Below are positions 26,681 to 38,640 of a DNA stretch of 64,000 nucleotides, piece after piece. Origin of the DNA: Moringa oleifera (Eukaryota; Streptophyta; Magnoliopsida; Brassicales; Moringaceae); assembly GCA_021397835.1 (NCBI GenBank), contig JAJFZO010000724.1:843001-907000 (forward strand). The letters are read 5' to 3'. Both the position numbers and the translations under genes were made by a program. How positions within the stretch are numbered: position 1 is the stretch's first letter; the number at the start of each line of letters is the position of its first letter. Below the pieces are notes generated by a model. It was not told the DNA's origin. It saw only the letters and a program-made list of their open reading frames with translations, and did not search any database.

Positions 26681-28170
26681 AACGGATGGCAATGGGTCAG
26701 GTACTCGCCCATATAACAAATTTTGAACCCAAATTTGGTTAAATTTATATACCCGAACTCGTCCCAAATTCGTTTTAAAATTTATTTTTAATATCTGAAC
26801 CCGTTTCAAATTCGTTTATAATTATTCGTGTACTACTGGAACTTGTTTATTATGTTTATATATATATATTTAATATTTTACTAATAAAATTTAATAATAA
26901 AACACAATAACCAGATAATCTTATACTAATAAAATAATAAATAAAACTCTAAAAGCATTTAGCAATAAAAGTTAATAATAAAACACCATCACCAAATAAT
27001 AATAAAACAACAAAACAAAACTTCAAAAGTATTTGGTAATAAAACTTAATAATAAAATATCATAACCAAAAATAATTTTCTACTAATAAAATAACGTAAC
27101 AACACCTCAAAAGCATATAATTTTTTACTAATAAAATGAAATAAAAAAGATACAAATTAATGTTAATGCAAGATAATCAAATTTGAATTAAATATTCAAA
27201 AACTCAATACAACTTAATAACAAGCTCTTGAAAAATATATCATCAACCAACATCTTCTTCTATTGCACATAAACAACTAAAATCCACAGTTGAACAAGAA
27301 TCTGAAAAAAAAATGATAATAGCATAAATATTTGATAAAACTTAGTTAAAAATAATTAAAACAAATTTATTATTACCTTCAACACTTATCCACAACCAAT
27401 TTTATGAACACATTAATGCTTGTAAAGCATCTGGATGAAGCGTGCTGTGATGAATACTAACAACTCTTCCACCGGTACTAAATGCGGATTCAAAAGCCAT
27501 AGTAGACACTAGCACTGCTAGAAAATCTTTAGTAACTAGTTGCAATATTGGATACTTAATCTTATTTGCTTTTCCACCAATTATGAATGTCAGACTATTA
27601 ACTCCAAGGTAAGACTGGTTCATCAAGAGAATAATCTAACTCGCTCTTCACATAAATACTGCTAGAAGAAGAACTAAGAAATGCAACCGTTATGCATGTT
27701 ATTCTTTTAAGAAATTTGACCTTCTGACAATAAAACTGAAAGAATTAAATTGCTAGGCTAAGATTGTTTTAGATTGACCCTAAATTGATACTCATTAACT
27801 AACTGATACAAAGTCTGCTTAATTTGATCAACTTTCTATGGTGCATCATCACCATATATTGAAGAAAAATAATATTTAACCACTCTCAATTTGTATCTAT
27901 GGTCTAAAACAACAGTTATAGCCAAAATTATAAGCACAACTCTCCAATATTTCTCAAATTTGTCAAACATTTTTTTAGACATTTGTCTAATAAACTCATC
28001 ATCACAGCCCATCCAATCTACTAAAGATTCGGGTAACCTACCTAAATCTAATTCAAGTATTATAATTTAAACTTGAACCCACCCAAACATATTTAAAAAT
28101 ACCCAAATAAGTCTCATTAAGATTTAATCAGATCGAGTAACCGAATAAATTCGACTTGTTGCCATCCCTA
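26681..28170 (-). mobile_element. hAT-family DNA transposon (defective)
   Basis: Flanked by perfect 8-bp target duplications ATAGCACC (26673-26680 and 28171-28178), the hAT hallmark. The terminal inverted sequences are short and imperfect: the left end contains 'ggatggcaatgggtc' and the right end, reversed, 'gggatggcaacaagtc'. The 1490-bp interior holds only the C-terminal part of a transposase, so it is a truncated, non-autonomous copy. Confidence 0.85.
27402..28040 (-). pseudogene. hAT transposase relic (RICESLEEPER/DAYSLEEPER-like)
   Basis: The upstream part (about 28000 down to 27780) reads 'MSKKMFDKFEKYWRVV', 'ITVVLDHRYKLRVVKYYFSSIYGDDAP', then a stop, then 'KVDQIKQTLYQLVNEY', as in plant hAT transposases. 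After frameshifts comes 'YVKSELDYSLDEPVLPW'. Next is the C-terminal dimerisation domain at 27626-27402: 'KYPILQLVTKDFLAVLVSTMAFESAFSTGGRVVS..STLHPDALQALM'. In intact proteins this domain mediates transposase dimerisation. The N-terminal zinc finger and most of the catalytic core are missing. Confidence 0.85.
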
Positions 28171-29080
28171 ATAGCACCCGGTTCACCCATCCTTTTCAAA
28201 ATAACCTTATTTAATAATGTAAGTTTTTTTAGCAATTTTATGCTATAAATTAAGAAAAAACCCTTACTTTTTACCATACTACCCTTTGACACATTAATGG
28301 TTAGAAAAAGCAACAAACACAAGAAACTTCTCTAAGTATTTTTTTTCTCTCTCTTCATATGCATCTTTCTTTTCAAATGCAAATGTATCACTTCTCTACG
28401 TTCATTCTCTCTCATTGTCTTCTTTCTTTGATTTTTAATTATTTAATAACATTGATAATTGCTTGAAGTTTATAATGAGCTTGTGTTCAAACTTTTGAAG
28501 AACATTTCTTTTGGTACATCATGTTAAGTTGTTGCAAAATGTATAAGATAGTTAAATCTTTGCACAATAACATCAAAGAATCTACTATTGACATCCCGAG
28601 TGTAAAAGGTATGTCTCATACACTAAAAAAAAAAAAATGTTTATAATGTAGGTTGTTATGAGCTTGATGATTGCATATGATCATATTATTGTTGAAAATT
28701 TTGTGCCATATTAGTACAAATCGTGGCTTATATATTAAAATTGTGCATTACTTTTTTAGAGAAATGTGTATTTTTCGTGTGATTCATACCTTAATATTTA
28801 CGAAAATAGTATGTTTTGTTTAACAGAAGCGTGTCTTAATTTCTAAAACTCTGCCTTATTGTACAAATTTCATGGCTTAATGTTTTTGCAACTAAACATG
28901 CACTACGTACATTTTGTGCATTGCTTTTTCAAAGCATATCATGTTTAATTTTAGGTTATGATATATTTAATGTAGGATAAGGATTGTGGTAACATGGAAT
29001 GGTGGGTGGTGTAGATAAGATAGAAGTGTTGAATATAGTGGTAGATCTCACAATACTAAGGGTATGTTGCTCAAAAGGAT

Positions 29081-31570
29081 TTGATTTATGACCGATTGTT
29101 AGGCTTGTTTAAATCCTTTGTGGAAACTGATTTCTCCAAGTATGATATCATACTACATACAATAATCATGTTTGAAAAAATCACTGTCAAAATCAAGATT
29201 TTGAATGATGATGATGTTGTGTTTTTGTTATATGATGAAAATGCAGTTCTTTGTATAGTTGTGGATTTTATTGAAAAGAATTTTGTTAAAAACAGATATG
29301 ATCTTTGTAATGGTAGCACCAATACAAATTAATCGTTTTAATTCTTTCACTAACAGTGATTAATTCAGTAATGCAATCCTTACTATGTAACCCTATCCCT
29401 TTGTTCAAGCTAAAGATTTTGTCGCGAAGCCATTCTTTCATAATGAACCTAATGTACTAATAAGATCAATGTAGACGAGCCAATAGACTATAATGTTGGG
29501 TGTGAAATACCTGAGCCGAGACACTTAACCTACTCAACCAACTAATGAAGAACTTATTAATAATTTACCATTTACGCAACTTTCTGTACCATTTTATGTG
29601 CCACTAATTGTCCTGAAGCAACCATCACCACTAGTGATGACGTTCCTAAAAATTATAGTGTTTTAGTTGCTAAGTTGTATTATATTGCTTCAACTCCTAC
29701 TATGAAATTAGTGGCCCTAATTAATACCTTACAAGGAGATAAGTTTTTTTTTTTTCAATAAAAAAGAGTTAAAACAATTTTTGGATATATGTGCATTGAC
29801 TGAAAATTTTGAATTTTAAAGTCATCCGATATAATAAATCAGTTCTTGAGGTTGCTTATAGAGAGAAAAATTATCCTTGGAAGGTTCATACTAGGAGAAT
29901 TAAACAAGACCAATTCTTTCAAGTTAAATGGTGTGATTTATCACACACTTGCACAATGGAGGAGTTGCACTGACGATATCGATAAGTAAGTTTTGATATT
30001 ATTAGAGAAATAGTACCTTAAAAATTGTCCATTAATGCTAAAAACATAAAGTCAAAAGACATCATGAGTGATATAAAAGAGTTATATGTATACAAATATT
30101 ATATGGCAAAGCTTGAAAAGCAAAAGAGTATGCATTATCTTTTACATATAGTGATCCAGTTAAGTCATATTAGTAATTACCATCATATTGTCATATGTTA
30201 CAAAAGGTTAATTTGAGAATTAGGGCTCACATATGCATAGAAGATAAGACTAACTGATTAAAATATATTTTTTCGTAGCTCTTGAACAATTATTGAGGGA
30301 GTTTCATTCAGTGATCAGACCGATCATTATTATTAATACCACTCACTAGAAAGGAATGTTGCAAGATATTATATTTGTAGCAGTATGTAAGGATGACAAC
30401 GAATAAATATACCCACTAGTATTTGGATATGGATACTTAAAGAACAATAACAAATATGAGTGATTCTTGGGGTAGTTGAAGGAAGTAATTAGTCCTGTTA
30501 AGGATTTGGTTGTTATTTTAAATCGTCATGTGAAAATTGCAAAAGATATCATTAAGGTATTTCCTAGTTCCATGCATGGGTTATGCTCTTGGTATATGGC
30601 TCAAAATATAAAAAATAAATTAAAGAGAGAAGACGTGTCCAAAATTTTTTACAAGGTGGCAAAAGCATATTAGGAATTTAAATTTAATAATTAATAGTTG
30701 AGTTACAAGCAAATTATCTTACATCATTTAAATATATCATGAAGGAAGATTTAAAGAAATGGTTATGGTATATTGTCCGAGAAGATATTACTAGATCATG
30801 ATCACTAATATTGCTATGAGCCTTAATTATTGTCTTCGATTCGCTCTTGAGTTACTCATTATGGCTATTTTGGAATTTCTCAGAAATATGATATAACATT
30901 AGTTCTTTGATCGACATGAAAAAGCCAAGGTCCAAACGTTACAATTAACAAAATATGTCCACTCATTGATGACTAAGAGACATAAAACTTTCTTATAAAT
31001 GACAACTTCACATGTAAACTAGCATATATTTCTAGTCAAACGCAAAGGTAAGAAGGCAATAGTCATTTTGAAAGAGCATACGTGCACTTGCATTGAGTTT
31101 TATGTTGATTTTTTTGCTTTGTGCACATGCATTAGCAGCATCGAGTTGAAACACACATTTTCTTACATAACAATGATAGTAATTAGACACCTATGTAAAT
31201 TTAGTGTTTTTCCTTTTCTTTTGTTAATAGTGCTAGTGATCACTTTATGTTTGTAGGGAATGTAATATTGATTTCATCATCATGTGTGTTAATTTCTACA
31301 AACATGATAATTTGGTGGCAGCATACAATGAGCCGATTTACTTAGTTAGTGACAAGTTTAATTGGGATGTGCTTGATGAGGTCAAGGATGTCGTGGTCTT
31401 ACCCTTGAATAATGGTAAGCCATCAGATTCATTGAGAAAGTAAAGAATACAATTTGGTGGAGAAAGAACATGACAAAAAAATATGCACTAGGTATGACCA
31501 GCAAGAGCACAATCAATTAACATGTTTGAATTTACAACATGTTGAAGAAGCTAGTGGTTCAACAGTGCGG
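29081..31570 (+). pseudogene. MULE transposase relic
   Basis: Collinear pieces of a MuDR-type transposase in changing frames. 29081-29330 is an N-terminal region. About 29815-29970 reads 'VIRYNKSVLEVAYREKNYPWKVHTRRIKQDQFFQVKWCDLSHTC', the MuDR DNA-binding domain. About 30320-30470 reads 'KGMLQDIIFVAVCKDDNE', a stop, 'IYPLVFGYG', the start of the DDE core. 30476-30673 reads 'LNRHVKIAKDIIKVFPSSMHGLCSWYMAQNIKNK'. About 31055-31130 reads 'VILKEHTCTCIEF', a damaged SWIM finger. About 31300-31430 reads 'AAYNEPIYLVSDKFNWDVLDEVKDVVVLP'. About 31460-31530 is a zinc-knuckle region. The two visible catalytic Asp positions read Asn (30335-30337 and 30521-30523). Multiple stops; inactive. Confidence 0.85.
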
Positions 31571-31839
31571 TCTTAATCATCAAGTGTACTAGATTATTTA
31601 CACCAAATGTCGAGATTGTGGTGCAATTGGACACAATTCCCAAACTTGGCTAATCTTTCCTGGTTCTACATTAATAGATGATAATGTAAAGGATTTGTAA
31701 GTCAAAATAATTTCATATTTAATGGATTGATCATTACATGGACTTGTTTATGGATTAATCATTACTTAGACTTGTTTTTAAACTGTGATATCCTTTATTG
31801 GAAGCTGGATTATATAAAACGTTGATTGAATTCAGAATT

Positions 31840-32160
31840 TAGACTTACTTAATACTAAAAAATCGTGACTTAATACCAAAAATTATGGCTCAAAAAAAGA
31901 AAACGTGGCTTAATATCCACAACAATAAAACATGGCTTAATACCTTTAAATCATGGCTGAAAACAAAGAAATTGTGGCTTAAAACCTAAAAAAACGTAAA
32001 TTAATATTAACTTGAAAATGTTGAGTGTTAATCTTAAATCATGGCTTAATAAATAGAAATCGTGGCTTATTACTTAGTAACCATGGCTTAAAACACACCA
32101 AACGTAGCTTGATAAATGAAATCATTCTTTATTTATTTCTTAAATCATGGTTTATATTTT
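31840..32160. repeat. Irregular array with 'cgtggcttaat' core
   Basis: About ten loosely spaced copies of a motif reading 'aaatcgtggcttaata' or a close variant, 20-35 bp apart, just downstream of the MULE transposase relic. Single copies appear at 28720-28880. Complementary versions (ccacgaaat, gccacaaaac, gccatgattt) occur at 35050-35230 and 36490-36620. Confidence 0.6.
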
Positions 32161-32399
32161 ACTACCATGGTATATTATCTGAAAGTGTTTGATTATACTT
32201 TTGTGGGTTAAATTATTTGTTATTGTTTAATTTGTAAATATATATTCTTTGAAACAAAACAGAATACATTTATTGAAAACAAAATATACCTCCAATGAAT
32301 AAAAAAATATAAATTCAATGAACAAAAAAATATTTTATCAAAAATTAAATCTAAAAATTCATCATGGTTCCATTATTGCATCGTCTTCATCAATGAAGT

Positions 32400-33100
32400 T
32401 GACAAACACTTGAAAAGTCATGTGTGTTTGATGCATGGCATTTAGTGATCATTGTTCTTGAATGGCTTTCCACGAAGTATGTGTTCAATTATTATCAACA
32501 TGTGCGCTCCATAATTACCAATTAACACATAAGATTAGAAAAATAAAGTGACACAATATCAATTGAAAAAGGTAAAAACTTACTCCTATCTCTGTCGAGG
32601 GACTGCTTTCTTTAGGTGTATCATGCATCGGAGTGGGCACTTAGGTGACCCAATGTCTTATGTATGCATAAAGTACCCTTAATTGGAAAGAAATCTAGAT
32701 AACACCCATCAGAGTGGATTCATCTGTCTAATCTGAACTTCTTCTAATATTTCTTTCCTCTATGAGTCATACACATGCAAAGACATATCGCCTAGGTCCA
32801 TACTCATGACAACCCAATATTGACGCCCCACATGACATAGTAGTAACTGTAAAATGTTTTACACATATAAGAATCGGATTATTACTTAATAAAGAGGAAA
32901 AACATTAAAAAAAATAAAATAAAAGATCATGATAAAGTTACCATATTGATAGTGTGCCATGTTGAGCAACCTTACTCAAATCCACCTCGAACACATGTTA
33001 GCGTTGCATCCTCCTATTTATGCACATCCTAATTAGATCCCTTCAGAGGATAGTCTGCATCGGGATTAGCTTGGTAGCTCTCGAAGTCATGTGATAAAAA
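32400..33100 (-). pseudogene. Ulp1-like cysteine protease (C48) relic
   Basis: On the - strand, 32840-32760 encodes 'GRQYWVVMSMDLGDMSLHVYDS', which matches the 'HWVLvvvnl....vYDS' block of Ulp1-type SUMO proteases found in plant MULEs. Further on, 32525-32465 encodes 'GNYGAHMLIIIEHILRGKPF', matching the active-site block 'GDCGvf..kfiE.l..G..f'. The catalytic His, Asp and Cys columns appear as Tyr, Asn and Tyr, and there are stops between the blocks. In intact relatives this domain would cleave SUMO-like conjugates; here it cannot. Confidence 0.6.
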
Positions 33101-33689
33101 TGTTTGTATATATGACCAAATAAGTTTAAACATGTTAAATAATTTAAATTAAATATTTTTGCAAAATGTTTACACTTTCAAATAGATATAAATTGATGAG
33201 ACAAATGTCTTAATCGTAGATGGAAGAAAATTATTGTTGTCGCCATCGCAAGACTCCAAGCTATGTATAAATGTGTTACATGAGGGTAGACATTATAAAA
33301 CATGAAAATCAAAAGAAAAGACACAAAATAAGAAATAAGATATAGAACCAACATAAATAAAACATGAAACAATAATTTAAGACACAAAATAAGAAAAAAA
33401 GATATAAAACATTAATGAATAACGAAAGATATGAAATTGAAAAAATTAAACATAAAAAATGACATTAATACAAAAAAATGCATACCTCGTCCTCAAGCCA
33501 CTGGCGTTTAGTCTCTAATGTCTTAAACTAATTACAATCAATTACACGACCAATGCCATGACTACAATGATTACAAATTTTAAGAAGTAATTAGATTTAA
33601 CAATCTAAGATATATAAAATTCAATAAGTGGATAAAAAACATTTAAATTACCATTTATCACTCTTTTTGAATTCGTTATATCATTGAGG

Positions 33690-34210
33690 TGCTCCGGGTG
33701 AGATCTAACCGAAGTCTCGAAATAATGGTCACCTTTTGGATGTTTCATCCCAATGGTGGGGTTGACATATAGGCTGCAAAGCTAGTAGCCTCAATTTCTA
33801 GTTCTAGCAATCGACGTCACCTCTTTATCTACACTAAATGCCACCTCTGCCTCTGGCTCAAAGATAGGCCTCACCTACTCTTCTACACTAGGTGGCACCT
33901 TAGTCATGTCCCTCACCTTATCTTTAACATCAGATACTACCTCTAAAATATCTTCCACCTCCACCTTTTTCTTCAAACTAGGGGCTAACTTAGAAATAGG
34001 TACATCTTCATCATTTGAGTCAGTTGGCCTCTCATAACTACCATTAACATTACCATTATCGATCTTAGTCCCATTGCCTTCCCCACTACCATCATTTTCA
34101 TCACTGTTACCATCATCCCTTGATGACTCACTTGAGGACTCACTTGATGATTAACCTGATGACCTATTCAATGATTCATTACCATTATCGTCCATCTGCT
34201 GAAGCCAAAT
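33690..34210 (-). pseudogene. Acidic linker of the ULP-like relic
   Basis: On the - strand this encodes a low-complexity stretch rich in Ser, Asp, Glu, Asn and Gly ('SSSESSSESSRDDGNSDENDGSGEGNG' broken across codons by one stop), then 'DVPISKLAPSLKKKVEVEDILEVV'. It lies between the DUF1985 part and the protease part, as expected for the spacer of DUF1985-Ulp1 proteins. It has at least three stops. Confidence 0.45.
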
Positions 34211-35689
34211 ATGTAAAACAATAATTTTTAGATGTCAAAATAGCAATAAAGTTACTTTAAATGAATAAAATAAGATATTTGTTTATCTTATCATTGTCAT
34301 CTCTGTCGACGTCGAAAGGTGATGTGTAGTAGCTAAGAGTTTTGAACAATCGGTCTATAAATGTCCAAGGATTGCCATCACTTCAATATGGTGCTCATCA
34401 ACCATCCTGTGTAGATGATCTATCCTTCTCTTCATGGGAATTATTCGGCACTCCATGGATAAAAAACGAGTCTCGTGGTGTGCATGACTGACGAATGACG
34501 ATGTGCCTTATTTGCCTTAATTCTCGGCAGTGTGGTAAACTTCTTAGCTCTTTTTGACCTATTCTTACACCGTTTATCTCTTTTTTCTCGTTTTTCCATC
34601 CTCTATCTCTTCCTTTACTTGTCTCATTCATTCTTCAATTGCACCCCATCATCTCCTCACTAATTTTAGTTACCTCCTCATCATAACCACCATCATTTGT
34701 GGCAACTATCCTTCGCTGCTTGAACATTTTAAAAGTGTAAGGAAAAACAAACTTTTAAGATTCAAAAAATTAAAAAATAATAACAACAAATATGATACCT
34801 TATATATTTTAATGATAATGGGCAGCAACCTGAGATGCCTTGTTAGAACATGACCTACATGCACCTTTTGAGTTGGACGAGGCGTAAAGAAAAGGAGGAC
34901 AGTCTACACAATGCCTTTGTAGTATGGCACCTTTAGTTCCTCAGTGGTAGAAACCATGCCACCATCACTAGTTGCCATATGCAAAAGTACGAAATTATCT
35001 CATTTCAAGAGAGGAATTTCAAAAATATAACATGAAATCTAAAAATAAACCACAAAATAAAATAAAATTAAAATACAAAAAATAAAAATAAAACACAAAA
35101 AAACCTTGGAACCTAACGAAATTAAGCCACAAAACTAAATTAAAACACGAAATGAAAAAATAAAACACGAAAATAATTTTATGTCAAACAATAAAACAAG
35201 CCACGAAATAGGTGATTATGACACGATAAAGGAAAGTAAAACAAGATTTGAGATATTATGCAAAAAAAGTCATAAAATTATATAATATGTCAGGAATTAT
35301 TAAAACTACCCATGATACAACTTCATACCTCGGCCATAAAAATTTATCTAATAGAATTTTGGTGTGATCTCTTGTTAAATTCCTATTGCAATATGTGGGA
35401 CAGCCTAACACTTTATTATTTGTGCCAAACCATCCATATAATAGTATCACTTTAAATGCAAAAATTTACAAAGAGAGAGCATGATTGAAATAGTTAAATC
35501 ATAAACTATTATATTATATTTATTTAATGAAGATCTAAACAACAATTACATGAAGTGCCTAAGCAAAACTATATTTGTTGTAAGAAACATTAGGGCTTAT
35601 GAAGTTGCGACGTGCCGCTACCTTCTTAAATTGCTCTACTGAGGTGCAATACACCAGCATGGCCCGCAAAAATTAATTAAAAGTATTTA

Positions 35690-36130
35690 TGTTCTCCATT
35701 AGATTGAATTCTGTTGGGGGACTGTTTGATGCTCATCATGTCCTTTCAAATAACCGTGCAACAAATAAACTGATAATAACATCATTGCATTTTCGGGTTC
35801 CTCAAAGTCCTTTATTAGCAACTTTGCCTTCAGCGCACATGTGCTTACTTGAAAAAAAAAAACCTAAAACTAAATAAGTAACTAAAACTTTAAAAAAATT
35901 TGTAAGTAAAATATTAGAAACATGTATCTTGTCAACTCCATTGAAGTACTTTGTCAACAAACTGGATGGGGCTGCTTTAAGATCAGTTGTGTCTGGTCGA
36001 TCCCAAAACGTTTAACTCGTTATCAAATAGAACTCCTTCTTGCTGAACCGGATCTCATTTTCCCCAACAAGAACCACAACTTCCCTTCATTATTCTGCTT
36101 GATCTCTCAGAGAATAAACTGTGCATAATC
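35690..36130 (-). pseudogene. DUF1985 domain relic
   Basis: On the - strand, about 36070-35920 encodes 'NEIRFSKKEFYLITS', a stop, and 'SSLLTKYFNGVDKI'. About 35820-35700 encodes 'KDFEEPENAMMLLSVYLLHGYLKGHDEHQTVPQQNSI'. These match the 'irFs..EFal.TGL' and 'kl.lLyfl.g.L.g.d....v' blocks of DUF1985, a domain known mainly from transposon-carried plant proteins fused to Ulp1 proteases. Stops and frameshifts make it inactive. Confidence 0.55.
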
Positions 36131-37289
36131 ATCCCTGAAAAAGTTTATTCTTTTGTTAATATGAGGAAATGATCAAAGCATGTGCTCATAAATTTCTCCT
36201 TTAAATTTTCACTTTTGTCAATATTGGTAAGTAGTTCATTGATTATGGGAATGACATCATTATCACATCATTATCACAATGCTTGATGGCCTTTAACTTT
36301 CTTGTTTTCACTAGTTTATAAGAGTGATAAACTGCCTGGTGAATAATATCTACATGCGAAACAGGCTTTGTTAAGGAATTAAGACATAAAATGAGCCATA
36401 AAAAGATAAAATATTACACAAAGCTCAAAAATTATAAAAAAATAAAGCACAATAACAAAAATTAAAGCAACAAAACTAGAAAAAAATCCATGATTTGATA
36501 CGAAATGCCACGATATTTATCACTATTTTATATTTATGCCATGATTTACTATTTCATGCCATAATTTACAATTTTATACCACAATACATAATCTTATGAC
36601 ACGATTTAACATATATTTATTACACGTCTCATGTTTTAATCCCATGTTTCTTTTGCCAAATCATTGTGTACTATGGCCATGCCTTTGCAATCCCTTATAA
36701 ATCTAGATGATGCATTTTAAAGAACGAAATAGACCCATTACCGCATTCGTAGGCATTTAACAATTTCATAGATCAATTATGGCACCTTAAAACTTCTATG
36801 ACTTGGATAAAAGTATGAAATCCATTGAAAACCCATCCTTAAGTGTGCAAAACAATTTTTTTTTAATGATATTAAACCCACCTAGATGAACTAGAAGCAT
36901 AAACAACTGATAAATAAGCTAAAATCATTATCACATAAGAGAAAAAAAAAAGCTACACATTCTTAGGCGTCGATAGGTACCATGGAGAGGTGCTCAATGC
37001 AAAGCAAAGCTAAAGATAGATAAGAATTGCTTAATGTTGATGGTTGTTCTGCCATTGATAGAGGTTTTAGAAACTAATTGAAGGATTCGAGCTCAACTCA
37101 TTAGAAAATTGCTAATGGTAAAGAAAGACTCAAAAAGACAAGGGAAAATGAGTTTTTTAATGGGTTACCTTTCATTTTTCTATTCGATGGCATTCTTCAT
37201 AATTAGAGGGAAAAGGCATAGGGTATTTTTGCACACTTACAAAAATAAGTGCTATAATAACAAATTTTAGTAACTTCGATTATTTTCTA

Positions 37290-38640
37290 AAAATCTTTTT
37301 GTATGGACAGTTGAAACATATTTCCCCTCAATCAATGACCTTTCTTACCTTCTCAGTACACTTTTTATCTTTAAAATGTGAATTTCTCTCTTTTTCATCT
37401 TTAAAATGTGAATTTCTCTCTTTTTCATCATTGAAAACTCATTATTCTCTTTCATATCCATCTTCATATCACCTCTTGTGAATCACCTTTATTTATTTTT
37501 TTTCTCATCATGACCTCAATACTCGAAATCCATGTATCGCAAAACCTTCTCTCTGACAAAGAAGTGTTTATGGTCATGCGTTAATCACCATCTCCTTTAA
37601 AAATTCAAAACTGAAATCCATCTTTTTCTCCTAAAACTCACTTCTCAAGTTCATTATGCCTATCACCATCCCACCATCCACTTGAAGGGTATCATGCATG
37701 GGTCAACCATTTTCTCCTCCTCAAAACTCGAAAAATTCCTATTGAGGTGTGATGGAAACACTATGTTTTTAATGCATTTTTTGGATGACATGACCTTGGA
37801 GATATGTGATTGTTTAATTTTCTTTTATCCATTGATACTCATTTATCAAAAGTTTCACTATATGATACTCGAATGTTGTTTCTAAATGCAATAGAGGTTA
37901 AGATGTGTATAGGTATGCATATGAGTATGGGTCCATAAATGGTTGGTTACAATGTATATGATACTATTAAGATGGTAAATGATTCATTCCATGACACTCT
38001 AATTAGATTTCTAAATGATATATATATATATATATATATATAAGTCTCATAATTTTTTAATATTTAGCTTATGCTACTAATCAAATTTTTATGTTTAAAA
38101 AGTAATAAATCGAATTCTAATCTATCAATTTAATTTGAATTAAACATCATCAAAAAATTTAAAAATTAAAGATATTCATATTAAAGATCTTATATAATAA
38201 ATTTTGAGTTAAAATTTTTCATAAATGTAAAGAAATATTCAAGTTATCATCTCAAACAATTTAAAAAATTTTTTGGTATCAAAAATATAAATTAATTTAA
38301 AATTATATTGTTGAAAATTTAAAAAATTCATAAAAAATAGATCTTGCATTGAAAATTGTTCAAATTTGAGGGATAAACTCAAAATGGAGCAAAAAATTCA
38401 TTTGAATTATTTTTGAGATATTTTAACAAAATATCTTTACTTTTTTATAGTAATTTGAGTTAAGGTCCAATTTAAATCAAATTGATAGATCAATATTCGA
38501 TTTATCACTTTTTAAATATGAGGGTTTGATTGGTAATGTAAAGTAAACATTAAATTTTTATATAACATTTATCTAAACGAAAATGTTAAAATGGTTATGG
38601 GTATAGGATGGCTGTTTTGAAGAATTGGTTATAATAGGTG
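37290..38640. repeat. Tandem duplication unit B, distal part
   Basis: Matches unit A at about 23760-24500: 'gaaaactcattattctc' type sequence, 'ccttctctctgacaaagaagtg', 'cttgaagggtatcatgcatgggtcaacca' and 'ggttacaatgtatatgatactattaaga'. 37355-37430 holds two tandem copies of 'cttttt(t)atctttaaaatgtgaatttctct'. It is interrupted by the element at 38072-38538. No gene is seen. Confidence 0.6.
38072..38538. mobile_element. MITE-like element with long inverted ends
   Basis: Terminal inverted repeats of about 75 bp, at about 38073-38146 and about 38461-38538. Both contain 'aaaaagtaataaatcgaatt' or a close variant and 'ctatcaattt.atttgaatt'. The interior is AT-rich with no coding capacity. Unit A of the tandem duplication lacks it at the matching place near 24420-24450. 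Family not identified. Confidence 0.65.

Larger units (their letters stand above)
28300..37200. mobile_element. Degenerate Mutator-like element carrying a ULP-like gene
   Basis: A large relic holding a MURA-like transposase on the + strand (29.08-31.57 kb) and, facing it, a DUF1985/Ulp1-like reading frame on the - strand (36.13-32.4 kb). Known plant MULEs of the Kaonashi type carry this pair. The ends are approximate. They are placed between the parts of duplication unit B that still match unit A (about 26660 and about 37290), allowing for the hAT element on the left. I could not find terminal inverted repeats or a 9-bp target duplication by eye. Short repeats with a 'cgtggcttaat' core occur at 28.7-28.95 and 31.85-32.15 kb, and reversed at 35.05-35.25 and 36.48-36.62 kb. 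Confidence 0.6.
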
